Source: Streptomyces sp. RPT161 (lineage in GTDB: Bacteria; Actinomycetota; Actinomycetes; Streptomycetales; Streptomycetaceae). Taken from it: a stretch of DNA of 64,000 bases. Shown piece by piece: positions 51,329 to 60,509 of this stretch. Within the stretch, counting starts at the first letter, position 1; each line of letters opens with the position of its first letter. The stretch covers positions 62,001-126,000 of the forward strand of contig NZ_JAPZVN010000016.1 in the NCBI RefSeq assembly GCF_027533845.1. Reading direction: 5' to 3'. A program made the translations under genes and the position numbers. The notes below the pieces were generated by a model. It was given only the letters and a program-made list of their open reading frames with translations, did not search any database and was not told where the DNA came from.

Positions 51329-51673
51329 TTACGCGTCCTCGTATGAGGCGGCCAGTTGGCCTGGCGCCGCCTGCCGCCAGGAGTCCAGCAGGATGGCGCG
51401 CAGTTCCTCGATGTCGTCCACGGCGGCGAGCCGGACCCGCATCCAGGCGAAGTTGTCGTCATGGCCGCGGCGTATGAAGAACTTCTCCGGCTCCGCGGCG
51501 ATCAGCTCGGCCCGTTCATGCATCGGGCACTTGACGCTGATGGAGGCGTCGTCCTCGGCGAGCCACGCGAAGGACCTCCCGCGCACCCGGAAGGACGGCA
51601 TGCCCCAGGCCAGCTTCTCCACCGCCTCCGGCAGGGAGAGCGCGATTCTCCGTACGTCGTCGGCGTCGGCCAT
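51329..51673 (-). CDS. MmcQ/YjbR-family protein
   Basis: 114 residues: DDVRRIALSLPEAVEKLAWGMPSFRVRGRSFAWL at the N-terminus and FFIRRGHDDNFAWMRVRLAAVDDIEELRAILLDSWR at the end, matching the YjbR double-wing fold, thought to bind DNA or act in unknown regulation. Convergent with the phosphodiesterase gene. Confidence 0.88.
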   Translation of the reverse strand: MADADDVRRIALSLPEAVEKLAWGMPSFRVRGRSFAWLAEDDASISVKCPMHERAELIAAEPEKFFIRRGHDDNFAWMRVRLAAVDDIEELRAILLDSWRQAAPGQLAASYEDA

Positions 51674-51894
51674 CTCGGTCCTCCGTTCCCACCGTTCACC
51701 ACCGACCGTAGTGCCCACCACTGACAATGGCCGCCGACGGCGCTTCCGTGCGCCGCCCAAGCGCCCGCAGCCACTTTCCGCACTACCGGCGCGGCACGGC
51801 GCGACCCCGCGCGCTCCCCGCGGCTGGCGCCCCCGGCAGCCATGAGCGGGCACACTGGACCACATCGTTCTTCGCACCTCCGAGGACGGCCCTC

Positions 51895-53766
51895 GTGTCC
51901 GCACCGCCGAAGCTCCCGCCCCCCGACCCGTACCGCTCGCCGCTGACCGGGTGGACGCGGGCGCACTGGGAGGCGGTGGCCGACCGGTTGCTGGACGCGC
52001 TCGTGCCGTACGCGACGCCGGGCTGGGCGCGGTACTGCCTGCCGGGGCGGGCGAGTTGCTCCGGGCACGCCTCGGACGGTCTGGAAGGGTACGCACGGTC
52101 ATTTCTGCTGGCCTCCTTCCGCATCGCGGGCGCCGACGGCCAAGTGGACCAGCGCCTGACAGAACGCTACGCGCGGGGTCTGACAACGGGCACCGACCGC
52201 CGCAGCGGCGAGGCATGGCCGCCGATCGGCGATCGCGCGCAGCCCATGGTGGAGGCGGCCTCGATCGCCGTCGCGCTGCACGAGACGCGCCGTTGGATCT
52301 GGGACCGGTTGGACTCGCCGGTCCAGCAGCGGGTGGTCGACTGGCTCTCCGGAATCATCGGAAAGCGCACGCACGACAACAACTGGCGGCTGTTCCAGGT
52401 GGTTTGCGAGGAGTTTTTGGCGTCGGTGGGCGCCGGGTACCGCCAGTCGGACATCGACGGCGGCCTGGCACGGATCGAGGACTGGTACGTCGGCGACGGC
52501 TGGTACACCGACGGTGACGGCCGCAACTTCGACTACTACAACGGCTGGGCGCTGCACCTGTATCCGCTGCTGTGGGCCCGCATCGCCGGTGACCGGGCCG
52601 AAGCCGCGCGGGTGGCCGTCTACCGGGCGCGGCTGCGCCGGTTCCTGCTGGGCTACCAGCACTTCTTCGGTGCCGACGGCGCTCCTGTGCACCAGGGCCG
52701 GTCACTCACCTACCGCTTCGCGACCGTGGCGCCGGTGTGGCTGGGCGCGCTCGCCGACGCCACGCCGCTGCCCCCGGGCCGCACCCGCCGTCTCGCCTCC
52801 GGCGTGCTGCGGCACTTCACCGAGCGCGAAGTGCCCGACGAACGCGGCCTGTTGAGGCTAGGCTGGTACGAACCGTTCCTTCCGGTCACCCAGGAGTACT
52901 CCGGCCCGGCGTCACCGTACTGGGCGGCCAAGGGCTTCCTCGGGCTGCTGCTTCCCCCGGACCACCCGGTGTGGACCGCGCGCGAACTGCCGCTGCCCAT
53001 CGAGGAGTCGGACCAGTACGTGGCGCTGCCCGCGCCCGGCTGGCTGCTGCACGGCACCCGTGGCGACGGCATCGTGCGGCTGCTCAACCACGGCAGCGAC
53101 CACGCGACGCCAGGTCTGGCCGACGATCCGCACTATGTGAGGTTCGGCTACTCCTCGCGTACCGCGCCGCAGACCGCGTCGCACGCCCCGGCGGCGCGGC
53201 TCGACGGCCATCTGGCGCTGGTGGCCGCCGACGGCACCGCCTCCCGTCGCACCGTCATCCATCCGCTGGGCGTTTCAAGCTCCCGCGCCGCCTCCTGGTA
53301 CGCGGCGCGGCTGCCGGGTGACAGGACGGAGTACCGCGTCGAGACCACCGCCCTGCCGCACCAGGGCCTGGAGGTGCGCGTGCACCGGGTCGAGGCGCCC
53401 GCGGGGGTCACCGTCCGCGAGGGCGGTCACGCGATCGCCGGGACCCGGCCGCCGACGGCCGAGACGGGGGACGGCTGGGCACTGGTACGCCGCGCCGACG
53501 GTCTGGTCAGCGCCGTCGTGGGACTGTACGGCTGGTGTGGCGGGCATGTCGCCCACCACACCGACGCCAACGCGTTCGGCCCGTGTTCGGCCGTCCCGTA
53601 CCTCACCTCGGCACCGCACCCCGGCGGTCGCAGCATCCATGTCACGCTGGTCGCGCTGGCCGGCAACCCGGTGCAGGCGGCCGAGCTGTGCGGGGTCGCG
53701 GCCGCGGAGGTGATGGACGGCGCGGTCGCCGTCCGATTCACCGACGGTACCGAGCTGTACGTATGA
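51895..53766 (+). CDS. DUF2264-family protein
   Basis: 623 residues with no signal peptide. The first 360 residues are an all-helical toroid-like domain (WARYCLPGRASCSGHASDGLEGYARSF, VVDWLSGIIGKRTHDNNWRLFQVV, RNFDYYNGWALHLYPLLWARI), and the rest is strand-rich, as in DUF2264 proteins, which resemble polysaccharide-acting enzymes of the (alpha/alpha)6 class. Substrate unknown. GTG 51895 gives the usual start of the family (PYRSPLTGWTRAHW). Convergent with the next gene, seven bases apart. Confidence 0.9.
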   Translation: MSAPPKLPPPDPYRSPLTGWTRAHWEAVADRLLDALVPYATPGWARYCLPGRASCSGHASDGLEGYARSFLLASFRIAGADGQVDQRLTERYARGLTTGTDRRSGEAWPPIGDRAQPMVEAASIAVALHETRRWIWDRLDSPVQQRVVDWLSGIIGKRTHDNNWRLFQVVCEEFLASVGAGYRQSDIDGGLARIEDWYVGDGWYTDGDGRNFDYYNGWALHLYPLLWARIAGDRAEAARVAVYRARLRRFLLGYQHFFGADGAPVHQGRSLTYRFATVAPVWLGALADATPLPPGRTRRLASGVLRHFTEREVPDERGLLRLGWYEPFLPVTQEYSGPASPYWAAKGFLGLLLPPDHPVWTARELPLPIEESDQYVALPAPGWLLHGTRGDGIVRLLNHGSDHATPGLADDPHYVRFGYSSRTAPQTASHAPAARLDGHLALVAADGTASRRTVIHPLGVSSSRAASWYAARLPGDRTEYRVETTALPHQGLEVRVHRVEAPAGVTVREGGHAIAGTRPPTAETGDGWALVRRADGLVSAVVGLYGWCGGHVAHHTDANAFGPCSAVPYLTSAPHPGGRSIHVTLVALAGNPVQAAELCGVAAAEVMDGAVAVRFTDGTELYV

Positions 53767-53773
53767 CGTACCG

Positions 53774-54913
53774 TCAACCAGCCTCGTTCGGAGCCAGTTC
53801 GACAGGCGCGGACGCCGGTGCGGCAAGGGCGGCGGGCGACGGTACGGCGACCGGGCGCCACCAGGGCTCCAGGGGCAGTTCGCCGCTCGGCTCGAAGGGC
53901 CTTCCGGGTGGCGGCAGGGCCACCGAGGCACCGGCCGCGAGCGCGGCGGCGAGGGTGCGTTCCGCGGGCTCCTCCCAGGGGTGCGGGGCGAGGTTGAACG
54001 TGCCCCAGTGAATAGGTAGCAGGGCACCGCGCAACGTCCCGGCGGACAGGTCGGCGTGTGCCCGCAACCCCTCCTCCGGGGTCATGTGGATGTCCGGCCA
54101 GAAGTCGCTGTACGCGCCGATCTGGATCATCGCCGCATCGAAGGGGCCGTACTCGGCGCCTATATCGGCGAAGCCGGGGAAATATCCGGTGTCGCCGCTG
54201 TGGTAGATCCGGTGCTCGGATCCGCGCACCACCCAGGAGGCCCACAGCGTGTGCTGGGTGTTGCGTATGGCGCGTCCACAGAAGTGCCGGGCCGGGGTGG
54301 CGGTGAAGGTGAGTCCGGCGACGACCGCGGTCTCCCGCCAGTCCAGTTCCACCATCTGCCGGGCGGGCACGCCCCACCGCTCCAGATGCGCGCCGACACC
54401 CAGCGGAACGGCGAACGTCGTTCCGGTGCCGACCAGTTGGCGGATCGTGGGCAGGTCCAGGTGGTCGTAGTGGTCGTGCGAGATGACAACGGCGTCCAAC
54501 CGCCCCAGTTCGGCGAGCGGTACCGGCGCCGGATGCACCCGGCGCGGTCCGACGAAGCCGAACGGGGAACAGCGCTCGCCCCACACGGGGTCGAACAGCA
54601 CCCGCCGCCCGTCGATCTCGGCGAGCACGCTGGAGTGCCCCATCCAGGTCAGGCGCAGTCCGGACGCGGGCGGGGCGGCCAACTCGGCGACGGTGTACGG
54701 ATATACGGGAACGGGGGCCGCGGGACGTCTGCGGATCCGATCAGCCTTGCGCAACTGGGACTTGAGCATGCCCCAGCCCGGACCGCCCGGTGGCCGCGAG
54801 GGTCCTGCCGGGTTGACGAACACACCGTCCCTGAAGTTCGGGGAGCGGCGGATGCGGGCCATCCGCTCCCCCGTGGGGTCGGCGCCGAAGGACAGCGGAC
54901 GCCAGCCGGTCAT
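53774..54913 (-). CDS. Metallo-beta-lactamase-fold hydrolase (NAPE-PLD/UlaG-like)
   Basis: 379 residues. Metal-binding motif VVISHDHYDHLD, then HFCGRAIRNTQHTLWASWVV, YHSGDTGYFPGF (Asp) and IHWGTFNLAPHPWEEP (His). The order and the phrase WMGHSSVLAEIDGRRVLFDPVW identify the subgroup with N-acyl-phosphatidylethanolamine phospholipase D and UlaG. Likely acts on a phosphodiester lipid or related substrate. Overlaps the preceding PPOX gene by four bases (ATGA). Confidence 0.9.
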   Translation of the reverse strand: MTGWRPLSFGADPTGERMARIRRSPNFRDGVFVNPAGPSRPPGGPGWGMLKSQLRKADRIRRRPAAPVPVYPYTVAELAAPPASGLRLTWMGHSSVLAEIDGRRVLFDPVWGERCSPFGFVGPRRVHPAPVPLAELGRLDAVVISHDHYDHLDLPTIRQLVGTGTTFAVPLGVGAHLERWGVPARQMVELDWRETAVVAGLTFTATPARHFCGRAIRNTQHTLWASWVVRGSEHRIYHSGDTGYFPGFADIGAEYGPFDAAMIQIGAYSDFWPDIHMTPEEGLRAHADLSAGTLRGALLPIHWGTFNLAPHPWEEPAERTLAAALAAGASVALPPPGRPFEPSGELPLEPWWRPVAVPSPAALAAPASAPVELAPNEAG

Positions 54914-55368
54914 GCGCGCCGCCCCGGCTGCCCGTAGGCGCGCTCCACGCGCAGCCGCATGACCAGCCGCCGGTCGGCGACCATCGCCGCGCGGTACTCG
55001 TCCCAGTCGGGGTGCTCGCCGCGCACCGCGCGGTAGAGGCCGATGAGCTCCTCCACCGCCGGGTCGTGCGGGTCGGTGGCGACCTCGGACAGTTCGGCGG
55101 TGCCTTCCGCCACGGTCCAGGTCCACCGGTCGGGGCTGGTCACGTGGTAGCTGGCGCGTGGGTCGCGGCGTAGATTGCGGGTCTTGGCGCGGTCGTCGGT
55201 GATGGAGACCCGGACGATCCGCTCCTCGGGGTCGTAGTGGTGGTTGACGTTGGACAACTGCGGTCGTCCGTCACGCTTGAGGGTGACCAGGACCCCACCA
55301 TCCACCTCTGTGAGCAGCCGCAGCAGTGGTGCTTCGCGCTCCAGGGCGTCCGAATCTCTTGCCGTCAT
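54910..55368 (-). CDS. PPOX-class (probably F420-dependent) oxidoreductase
   Basis: 152 residues, a split beta-barrel flavin/F420-binding protein: GGVLVTLKRDGRPQLSNVNHHYD, VRVSITDDRAKTRNLRRDPRASYHVT, and HPDWDEYRAAMVADRRLVMRLRVERAYG, the typical ending in actinobacterial F420-binding members. Substrate unknown. ATG 55368 is preceded by TGAGGT. Co-translated with the metallo-hydrolase. Confidence 0.88.
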   Translation of the reverse strand: MTARDSDALEREAPLLRLLTEVDGGVLVTLKRDGRPQLSNVNHHYDPEERIVRVSITDDRAKTRNLRRDPRASYHVTSPDRWTWTVAEGTAELSEVATDPHDPAVEELIGLYRAVRGEHPDWDEYRAAMVADRRLVMRLRVERAYGQPGRRA

Positions 55369-55468
55369 GACGACCTCAACGCGTGGCCGGTCTCCGGTGT
55401 TCCGCCTCGTCAATCCTGTTGGGTCGCGGCCGTTCGGCACCGCTGGGGCGGTTGCCGGCGCGCCCTTG

Positions 55469-56266
55469 TCACGCCCGTACCGCGCGGACCGGGCGGCGGG
55501 CCTCGCAGGCGTGGGTGGAGGTGGCGGGGGCGTGGTCGCGTAGCGGGCCGACCTGAAGGCCGCGGCGCTCACAGGTGTCCAGCAGCATCGGCAGCGCGCC
55601 GAGCGCCGAACGCCAGGCGCCCGGGGCGGAGGTGCAGTCGGAGTCGTGCAGCAGGATCGTGCCGCCGCCGCGCAGGTCGGCGGTAACGGTCTGGTGCACC
55701 GAGCGCGGGGTGGCCCGACGGGTCCAGTCCTCGCCCCAGCAGGTCCACAGCACGGGGGTCAGGCCGAGCCGCCGTACCGCCAGATGCGCGGAGGTGGACA
55801 TCACGCCGTACGGCGGGCGGAACAGCCGCGGCATCTGGCCGGTGATCTCGGCTACCCGGTCGCGGGCGCGCGCGAAGTCCTGATAGGTGGCGCGCGGTCC
55901 GCGCAGCAGCAGCGGACGGTGCTGCCAGCCGTGGATGCCGATCTCGTGTCCGGCCGCGGCCATTTCCCTGAGCAGTTCCGGGGCGCGGTTGGCCATCGAG
56001 CCGAGTACGAAGAAGGTGGCGCGGATACGGTACTCGTCGAGCACCCGCAGGAAGAACGGGGTGGACAGCGGATCGGGGCCGTCGTCGAAGGTGAGCGCCA
56101 CGTGGTCGGCCCGGCCCTGGCCGGAAAGCCCCGGCATCAGCCGGTTGCGCAGCGGCCCGAGGGTGGAGATGACGGGAGCGGCGTGGACGGCGGCGAGCGC
56201 GGGCAGCGCCACGCATCCGGACTTGAGGACCGTACGGGCCAGGCCGGGCTTCCGGTTGGCGGGCAT
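55469..56266 (-). CDS. Polysaccharide deacetylase (NodB domain)
   Basis: About 265 residues. An N-terminal hydrophobic stretch (CVALPALAAVHAAPVIST) may anchor or export it. The NodB catalytic motifs are present: TFDDGPD (catalytic base and metal), HEIGIHGWQHRPL (metal His), LFRPPYGVMS and TILLHDSDC. Likely deacetylates a cell-surface polymer or peptidoglycan. AAGGAG before ATG 56266. It lies downstream of the glycosyltransferase gene on the same strand and shares the wall-related context. Confidence 0.9.
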   Translation of the reverse strand: MPANRKPGLARTVLKSGCVALPALAAVHAAPVISTLGPLRNRLMPGLSGQGRADHVALTFDDGPDPLSTPFFLRVLDEYRIRATFFVLGSMANRAPELLREMAAAGHEIGIHGWQHRPLLLRGPRATYQDFARARDRVAEITGQMPRLFRPPYGVMSTSAHLAVRRLGLTPVLWTCWGEDWTRRATPRSVHQTVTADLRGGGTILLHDSDCTSAPGAWRSALGALPMLLDTCERRGLQVGPLRDHAPATSTHACEARRPVRAVRA

Positions 56267-56307
56267 CGGCACTCCTTCTTACGGGCTTACGTGGTTTACG
56301 AGTTGGG

Positions 56308-57591
56308 TCAGCGGCCGAATTCGTGCAGCAGGTGGAAGCCACCGCGCGCCACCGCGGCCTCGGTGGTCTCCGGACCGGCGAGCATCGTGGTGGCCAGGGC
56401 GGCGGCGAGCACGATGGCGGTTCTGCGTGCGGCGGGCCGGCGCATGGATGCCGGGTCGGTGACCGCCTCGGGCAGTGGAGCGGCGGCGGCGTCGAGGATC
56501 TCGGCGACCGGTCCGGCCACCGGGTCGTCGTGGAACAGCGCCTGCCCGGCGGTCCGTTGGGCCCTGCCCAACGGGCCTTCGAGCAGTTCGCCGAGCACCG
56601 GCTTGAGGTCTTCGCGGGAGCGGATCCACACCGCGAGGCCCGCTTCGTCCAGGGCGGCGGCGTTGGTGCGGCCGTGGCCCGGTATGCAGCCGTAGGAGGC
56701 GACCGGCAGTCCGCTGGCGAACGCCTCCAGCGAGGTCAGCCCTCCGGCGTTCTGCACCAGGACGTCGGAGGCGTGCATCAGTCCCGGCATGTCCTCGACC
56801 CAGCCGAAGGCGTGCTCGATGCCCAGGGCGCGCAGCCGCTCCACGAGCGCCTGGTTGCGGCCGCAGACCACGACGGGCACGGCGGCGCCGCTGTCGCGGA
56901 TCTCGGTGGCCACCTGCTCGACCGGGCCGACGCCCCAGGATCCGGCGACCAGCAGCGCCAGCGGTGCGCGCGGCGGGAGGCCGAAGCGGGTCCGGGCGGC
57001 TTCCTGTTCGGCTGCGGACGCGGGGCCGAAGCGCGGATTGACCACCGGGCCGGTCGCGGTGACCCGCTCGGCGCCCGCCGTCCTGGCCTGATCGGCGGGT
57101 ATGGGGTGGGCGGCGAGATGCAGGTCCACCCCGTCGGCCACCCACATCGGGTGGACGGAGAAGTCGGTGAGGTAGGTGAGCACGGGCACCGTCAGCCGGC
57201 CGGACAGGCGCAGCGCGCCCAGCACCTGACTGGCCAGCGGATAGGTGGAGACGACCGCGCGGGTGTCCGGCGGCAGCACGCGCAGCGTGCGGTGCTCGGA
57301 GCGGCGCAGTACCGCGCGGGTGAGCCGACCGGTCTCGCCGCCGTGCTCGGTGGCGGCGTAGATGCGCTGGTAGGCCCAGGGGGCGTAGGTCAGCAGCTGG
57401 TGGTAGCTGCCGCAGATCAGCGGGCCGAGCCGGGCGGGCAGCAGGTCGAGGAAGTCATGCCGGTCGACGGTGGCACCGGCGGCGGTGAGCCGTCGGGTGA
57501 GTTCGTCGGCGGCGCCGTCGTGCCCCGCGCCGACGCTCGCGGAGATGACCACGATCCGGCCCGGGACCGCTTGGCTTTGGGGGTAAGACAC
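56308..57591 (-). CDS. MGDG-synthase/MurG-like glycosyltransferase
   Basis: 427 residues. GT-B fold with the N-terminal ISASVGAGHDGAADELTRRL (MGDG synthase pattern GAGH), C-terminal PLALLVAGSWGVGPVEQV, WVEDMPGLMHASDVLVQNAGGLTSLEAFASGLPV (nucleotide-sugar binding) and PGHGRTNA. Transfers a sugar to a lipid or lipid-linked acceptor. A C-terminal hydrophobic segment (AIVLAAALATTML) near residue 395 may attach it to the membrane. GTG 57591. A motif shared with the blaI and uppP promoters lies about 110 bases upstream. Confidence 0.88.
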   Translation of the reverse strand: MSYPQSQAVPGRIVVISASVGAGHDGAADELTRRLTAAGATVDRHDFLDLLPARLGPLICGSYHQLLTYAPWAYQRIYAATEHGGETGRLTRAVLRRSEHRTLRVLPPDTRAVVSTYPLASQVLGALRLSGRLTVPVLTYLTDFSVHPMWVADGVDLHLAAHPIPADQARTAGAERVTATGPVVNPRFGPASAAEQEAARTRFGLPPRAPLALLVAGSWGVGPVEQVATEIRDSGAAVPVVVCGRNQALVERLRALGIEHAFGWVEDMPGLMHASDVLVQNAGGLTSLEAFASGLPVASYGCIPGHGRTNAAALDEAGLAVWIRSREDLKPVLGELLEGPLGRAQRTAGQALFHDDPVAGPVAEILDAAAAPLPEAVTDPASMRRPAARRTAIVLAAALATTMLAGPETTEAAVARGGFHLLHEFGR

Positions 57592-57698
57592 GACCGACCT
57601 TGCCTCCGTACGTCGGGGAACGCTCCGCACGGACGACCTGGGGCGCCCCGTAGCCGAAAGCCGGGGTGGCGCGGCGCGATGGGGTGCGGGCATGCGGA

Positions 57699-57717
57699 AC
57701 TCTACAACGTGTAGTAG
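57699..57717. promoter_or_regulatory. Candidate BlaI-type operator, site 1
   Basis: TCTAC-AACGT-GTAGTAG: a TAC-N5-GTA dyad (57703-57713) extended by GTAGTA, as at the two other sites in this region. It lies in the divergent interval between the glycosyltransferase (leftward) and BlaI-type gene (rightward). Confidence 0.55.
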
Positions 57718-57796
57718 TTAACTTCCGACCCACCCGACCCCCGGAAAACCCGCACCCGCGAGCGGGTTACGAACAACCCCCCGGCCCGACACCGAG

Positions 57797-57815
57797 CTTT
57801 TACGAGAAGTAGTAG
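57797..57815 (+). promoter_or_regulatory. Candidate BlaI-type operator, site 2
   Basis: CTTTTAC (57797-57803), five bases, then GTAGTA (57809-57814). The same two blocks with the same spacing recur before uppP. The site is about 55 bases ahead of the repressor start, fitting autoregulation. Confidence 0.6.
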
Positions 57816-57867
57816 ATTGCGGGGTTGTATCGCGGGAGTGGATGTCATATGCGAGGAGGCCGGTCAC

Positions 57868-58287
57868 GTGGCAGGGGGTAAGGCGCGCTCGGTGAGCGGC
57901 AACAGCCGAAGGGCCGCCGGGGAGCTGGAAGCCGGTGTACTGGCCGCGCTCTGGGCCGCGGGGGAACCGCTGACCGCGGCCCAGGTCAACGAGCAGTTGC
58001 CCGGCGACCTCGCGTACACCACCGTGCTCACGATCCTGTCCCGGCTGTACGACAAGGGGATGCTCACCCGGCGCCGCGAGGGGCGCGGCTACGCCTACGC
58101 GCCCGTGGAGGACGAGGCCACGCACACCGCGGAGCGGATGCGTTCGCTGCTCGACCGCGGTCCCGACCGGGCCGCGGTGCTCTCCCGGTTCGTCTCCGAG
58201 CTGTCCGCCCAGGACGAGCTACTGCTCCACCGGCTCCTCGCCGAGCAGGGCCACTCGACCCCGGGTGGCCCCAAACCGCGGGCGTAG
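57868..58287 (+). CDS. BlaI/MecI-family transcriptional repressor
   Basis: 139 residues. Winged-helix BlaI fold: ELEAGVLAALWAAGEPLTAAQVNEQLPGDLAYTTVLTILSRLYDKGMLTRRREGRGYAY, with the recognition helix in YTTVLTILSRL and the dimerisation part LSRFVSELSAQDELLLHRLL. Such repressors bind TACA/TGTA dyads and are released by proteolysis through a sensor protease; none is encoded nearby. GTG 57868 with GAGGAGG eight bases before it. Likely controls itself, uppP and the glycosyltransferase gene. Confidence 0.9.
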   Translation: MAGGKARSVSGNSRRAAGELEAGVLAALWAAGEPLTAAQVNEQLPGDLAYTTVLTILSRLYDKGMLTRRREGRGYAYAPVEDEATHTAERMRSLLDRGPDRAAVLSRFVSELSAQDELLLHRLLAEQGHSTPGGPKPRA

Positions 58288-58384
58288 CACGGCCCTTGAG
58301 CGAGCGGCCCGCTCTCTCACGGCCCGGTTCGCGAGGTGAACGGCCGTGCAGCGGCGGATGAACAACTCTCCCTGGTCGACGGCG

Positions 58385-58402
58385 CTTTTACCGCTTGTAG
58401 TA
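58385..58402 (+). promoter_or_regulatory. Candidate BlaI-type operator, site 3 (before uppP)
   Basis: CTTTTAC (58385-58391), five bases, GTAGTA (58397-58402), identical blocks to site 2. It lies 57 bases before the uppP start, where it could overlap the promoter. Confidence 0.6.
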
Positions 58403-58458
58403 CGTTCTCCCCTGCCCGGGGTCTGTCCGGGTTCTGCTCCCTCCACCGAAGGTCGTCG

Positions 58459-59382
58459 ATGTCCTCCGTCCTGACCTACCCCGAAGCGATCGGCGTCGGC
58501 CTGCTGCAAGGCGTCACCGAGCTGTTTCCGGTGTCCAGCCTCGGCCACAGCATCCTGCTGCCCGCGCTGCTCGGCGGGCAGTGGAAGCATGACCTCAATG
58601 TGGCGGCCGACGGCTCGCCGTATCTGAACGTGCTGATCGGGCTGCACCTGGCCACCGCGTTGGCGCTCGTCGTCTACTTCCGGCGGGACTGGGCCAAGGT
58701 GGTGCGCGGGCTGTTCAGCTCCATCCGCCGGCGGCAGATCCAGACCGTCGAGCAGCGGCTGGCCTGGCTGCTGATCATAGGCACGATTCCGGTGGGCATC
58801 GCCGGACTCGCGCTCGACAAGGTCTTCCGCTCCACCCTCGGCAAGCCGGTGCCCACAGCGGTGTTCCTCGCGCTCAACGGGATCGTGCTGTACGTCACCG
58901 AGCAGTTGCGGCGCGGTGGCACCGGACGTCGCCGTGCGGGCTCGTCGGTCGCGCCCGGCGAGGAGCATCTGGACCCAGACGACCTGTCGGACCGGCGGAT
59001 CACCAAGCTCACCTTCGGCCAGGCGGCCTGGATCGGCGCCGCGCAGATCCTCGCGCTGTGCCCCGGGATCAGCCGCTCCGGGTCGACCATCAGCGCCGGG
59101 ATCTTCCGGGGCATGAGCCACGAGGACTCCGCGCGGTTCGCCTTCCTGCTGGCCACGCCGGTGATCGGCGCGGCGGCGCTGCTGAAGGTGCCCTCGCTGC
59201 TCGGCCCGGCCGGTGACGGCATCCGCGGTCAGCTGCTGGCGGGCAGCGTGGCGGCCTTCGTCGCGGGATACGTGGCGGTGCGCTTCCTCACCAAGTACTT
59301 CGAGACGCGCACGCTCACCCCGTTCGCCGTCTACTGCACGCTGGCCGGGCTGGGTAGCCTCGCCTACTTCACGCTGGCCTGA
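58459..59382 (+). CDS. uppP: Undecaprenyl-diphosphatase UppP (BacA)
   Basis: 307 residues, about eight membrane helices. Dephosphorylates undecaprenyl diphosphate to recycle the lipid carrier of wall synthesis; extra copies can raise bacitracin tolerance. The two catalytic motifs are clear: LLQGVTELFPVSSLGHSILL and LALCPGISRSGSTI. ATG 58459. The preceding motif ties it to the BlaI-type repressor, a link also sensible for wall stress control. Confidence 0.95.
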   Translation: MSSVLTYPEAIGVGLLQGVTELFPVSSLGHSILLPALLGGQWKHDLNVAADGSPYLNVLIGLHLATALALVVYFRRDWAKVVRGLFSSIRRRQIQTVEQRLAWLLIIGTIPVGIAGLALDKVFRSTLGKPVPTAVFLALNGIVLYVTEQLRRGGTGRRRAGSSVAPGEEHLDPDDLSDRRITKLTFGQAAWIGAAQILALCPGISRSGSTISAGIFRGMSHEDSARFAFLLATPVIGAAALLKVPSLLGPAGDGIRGQLLAGSVAAFVAGYVAVRFLTKYFETRTLTPFAVYCTLAGLGSLAYFTLA

Positions 59383-59398
59383 GTACCGGGCCGCCGGG

Positions 59399-59581
59399 TC
59401 AGCGGCCTATCTCCTTGCGGGTGACCCGCTTCAACCTGGCCCGCTGTGACGGATCGAGCAGCAGGTAACCGCCCACCGGCACGCCGATGATGATCAGCAG
59501 CGCCGCCCAGAGCGGCAGCACGTACAGCAGCACAAGTCCGACCGCCACGCCCCCGACGGTGTACGTAGCGCGCTTCGACAT
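59399..59581 (-). CDS. Small membrane protein
   Basis: 60 residues from ATG 59581. Two hydrophobic helices (TVGGVAVGLVLLYVLPLWAALLIIIGVPVGGYLLL) then DPSQRARLKRVTRKE. A common type of small inner-membrane protein in Streptomyces, with no known function. Convergent with uppP, 16 bases apart. Confidence 0.7.
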   Translation of the reverse strand: MSKRATYTVGGVAVGLVLLYVLPLWAALLIIIGVPVGGYLLLDPSQRARLKRVTRKEIGR

Positions 59582-59714
59582 CGCTTCCTCGCCCTCCGTC
59601 CGCGGTACGGGCCGCGCCACCACGGCTCCGCTCTCCGCCCCGTATGGACAACGCCACCGGCGGCCGCGCGGTTCCCGCCCCTCCTTCATACACCCGTTCG
59701 GGCGTGTGGAGCGG

Positions 59715-60140
59715 TCAGTCGAGGGTCGCGGTGAGGGTGATGGTGGTACCGGTGAGGGCCTGGCTGACCGGGCAGTTGTTCTTGGCGTCCTCGGCCGCCG
59801 CGGTGAAGGCCGCCGCGTCCACCCCGGAGACCTCGCCGCGCACGGTCAGATGGATCCCGGTGATGCCCTCGCCCGGCTGGAAGGTCGCCTCGGCCTGGGT
59901 GTGCAGTGTGGTGGGCGGCGTTCCCGCCTTGGCCAGGATGTTCGACAGCGCCATGGAGTAGCAGCTCGAATGGGCCGCGGCGATCAGCTCCTCGGGACTG
60001 GTCCTGCCGTCGGGCTCCTGCGCGCGGGACGCCCAGGTGACCTCCGCCTCCCCGATGCCGGAGGAGTCGAAGGTGACGGTGCCCCTCCCGTCGAGCAGAT
60101 TGCCTTCCCAGACGGTGTGCGCGATGCGCTTGGTCGCCAC
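59715..60140 (-). CDS. OsmC/Ohr-family peroxiredoxin-like protein
   Basis: 141 residues: ASRAQEPDGRTSPEELIAAAHSSCYSMALSNILAKAG with the first active Cys, and AEDAKNNCPVSQALTG with the second (CPVS), the two redox cysteines of OsmC. Arg and Glu of the active site are also in the first block. Removes organic hydroperoxides, often under osmotic or oxidative stress. Single gene. Confidence 0.93.
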   Translation of the reverse strand: MATKRIAHTVWEGNLLDGRGTVTFDSSGIGEAEVTWASRAQEPDGRTSPEELIAAAHSSCYSMALSNILAKAGTPPTTLHTQAEATFQPGEGITGIHLTVRGEVSGVDAAAFTAAAEDAKNNCPVSQALTGTTITLTATLD

Positions 60141-60509
60141 GGCGGATACCTCCTGCGGATGGTGGGCGTACGGCGGTGCCTACGGGATGCGAGTGGTTCG
60201 CGATGCGGGTGTTATGGAACTCGTGCGGGTACTACGGGTGAGCGGTACGCGACGCGGAACGGGTCCTCCCGATCATCCGCCACCATGGCCTTCGCACGGT
60301 GGTACACCTCGCGGATTCAGGACGGCTCCCCCCTTCCGGACCTATTCGGGCCCCGCCCGGGTCTCCCCGGGAGATTCACCTGCCGCCCGGACACTTCACG
60401 GGAATCACTCGTCTCTGAGAGCCTTCACATCCGTTTCTCATAGTTGTCGTCGATGATCTTCTCGGAGGGCAGCAACGCCCTCTCCGGCCTTTGGCAGAAG
60501 GGTCACCGC
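60141..60509. other. Divergent intergenic region
   Basis: 369 bases between osmC-like and protease genes, with no gene. The GC-rich CCCGGG repeats at about 60355-60372 could form a weak hairpin. No promoter hexamers were convincing. Confidence 0.4.
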
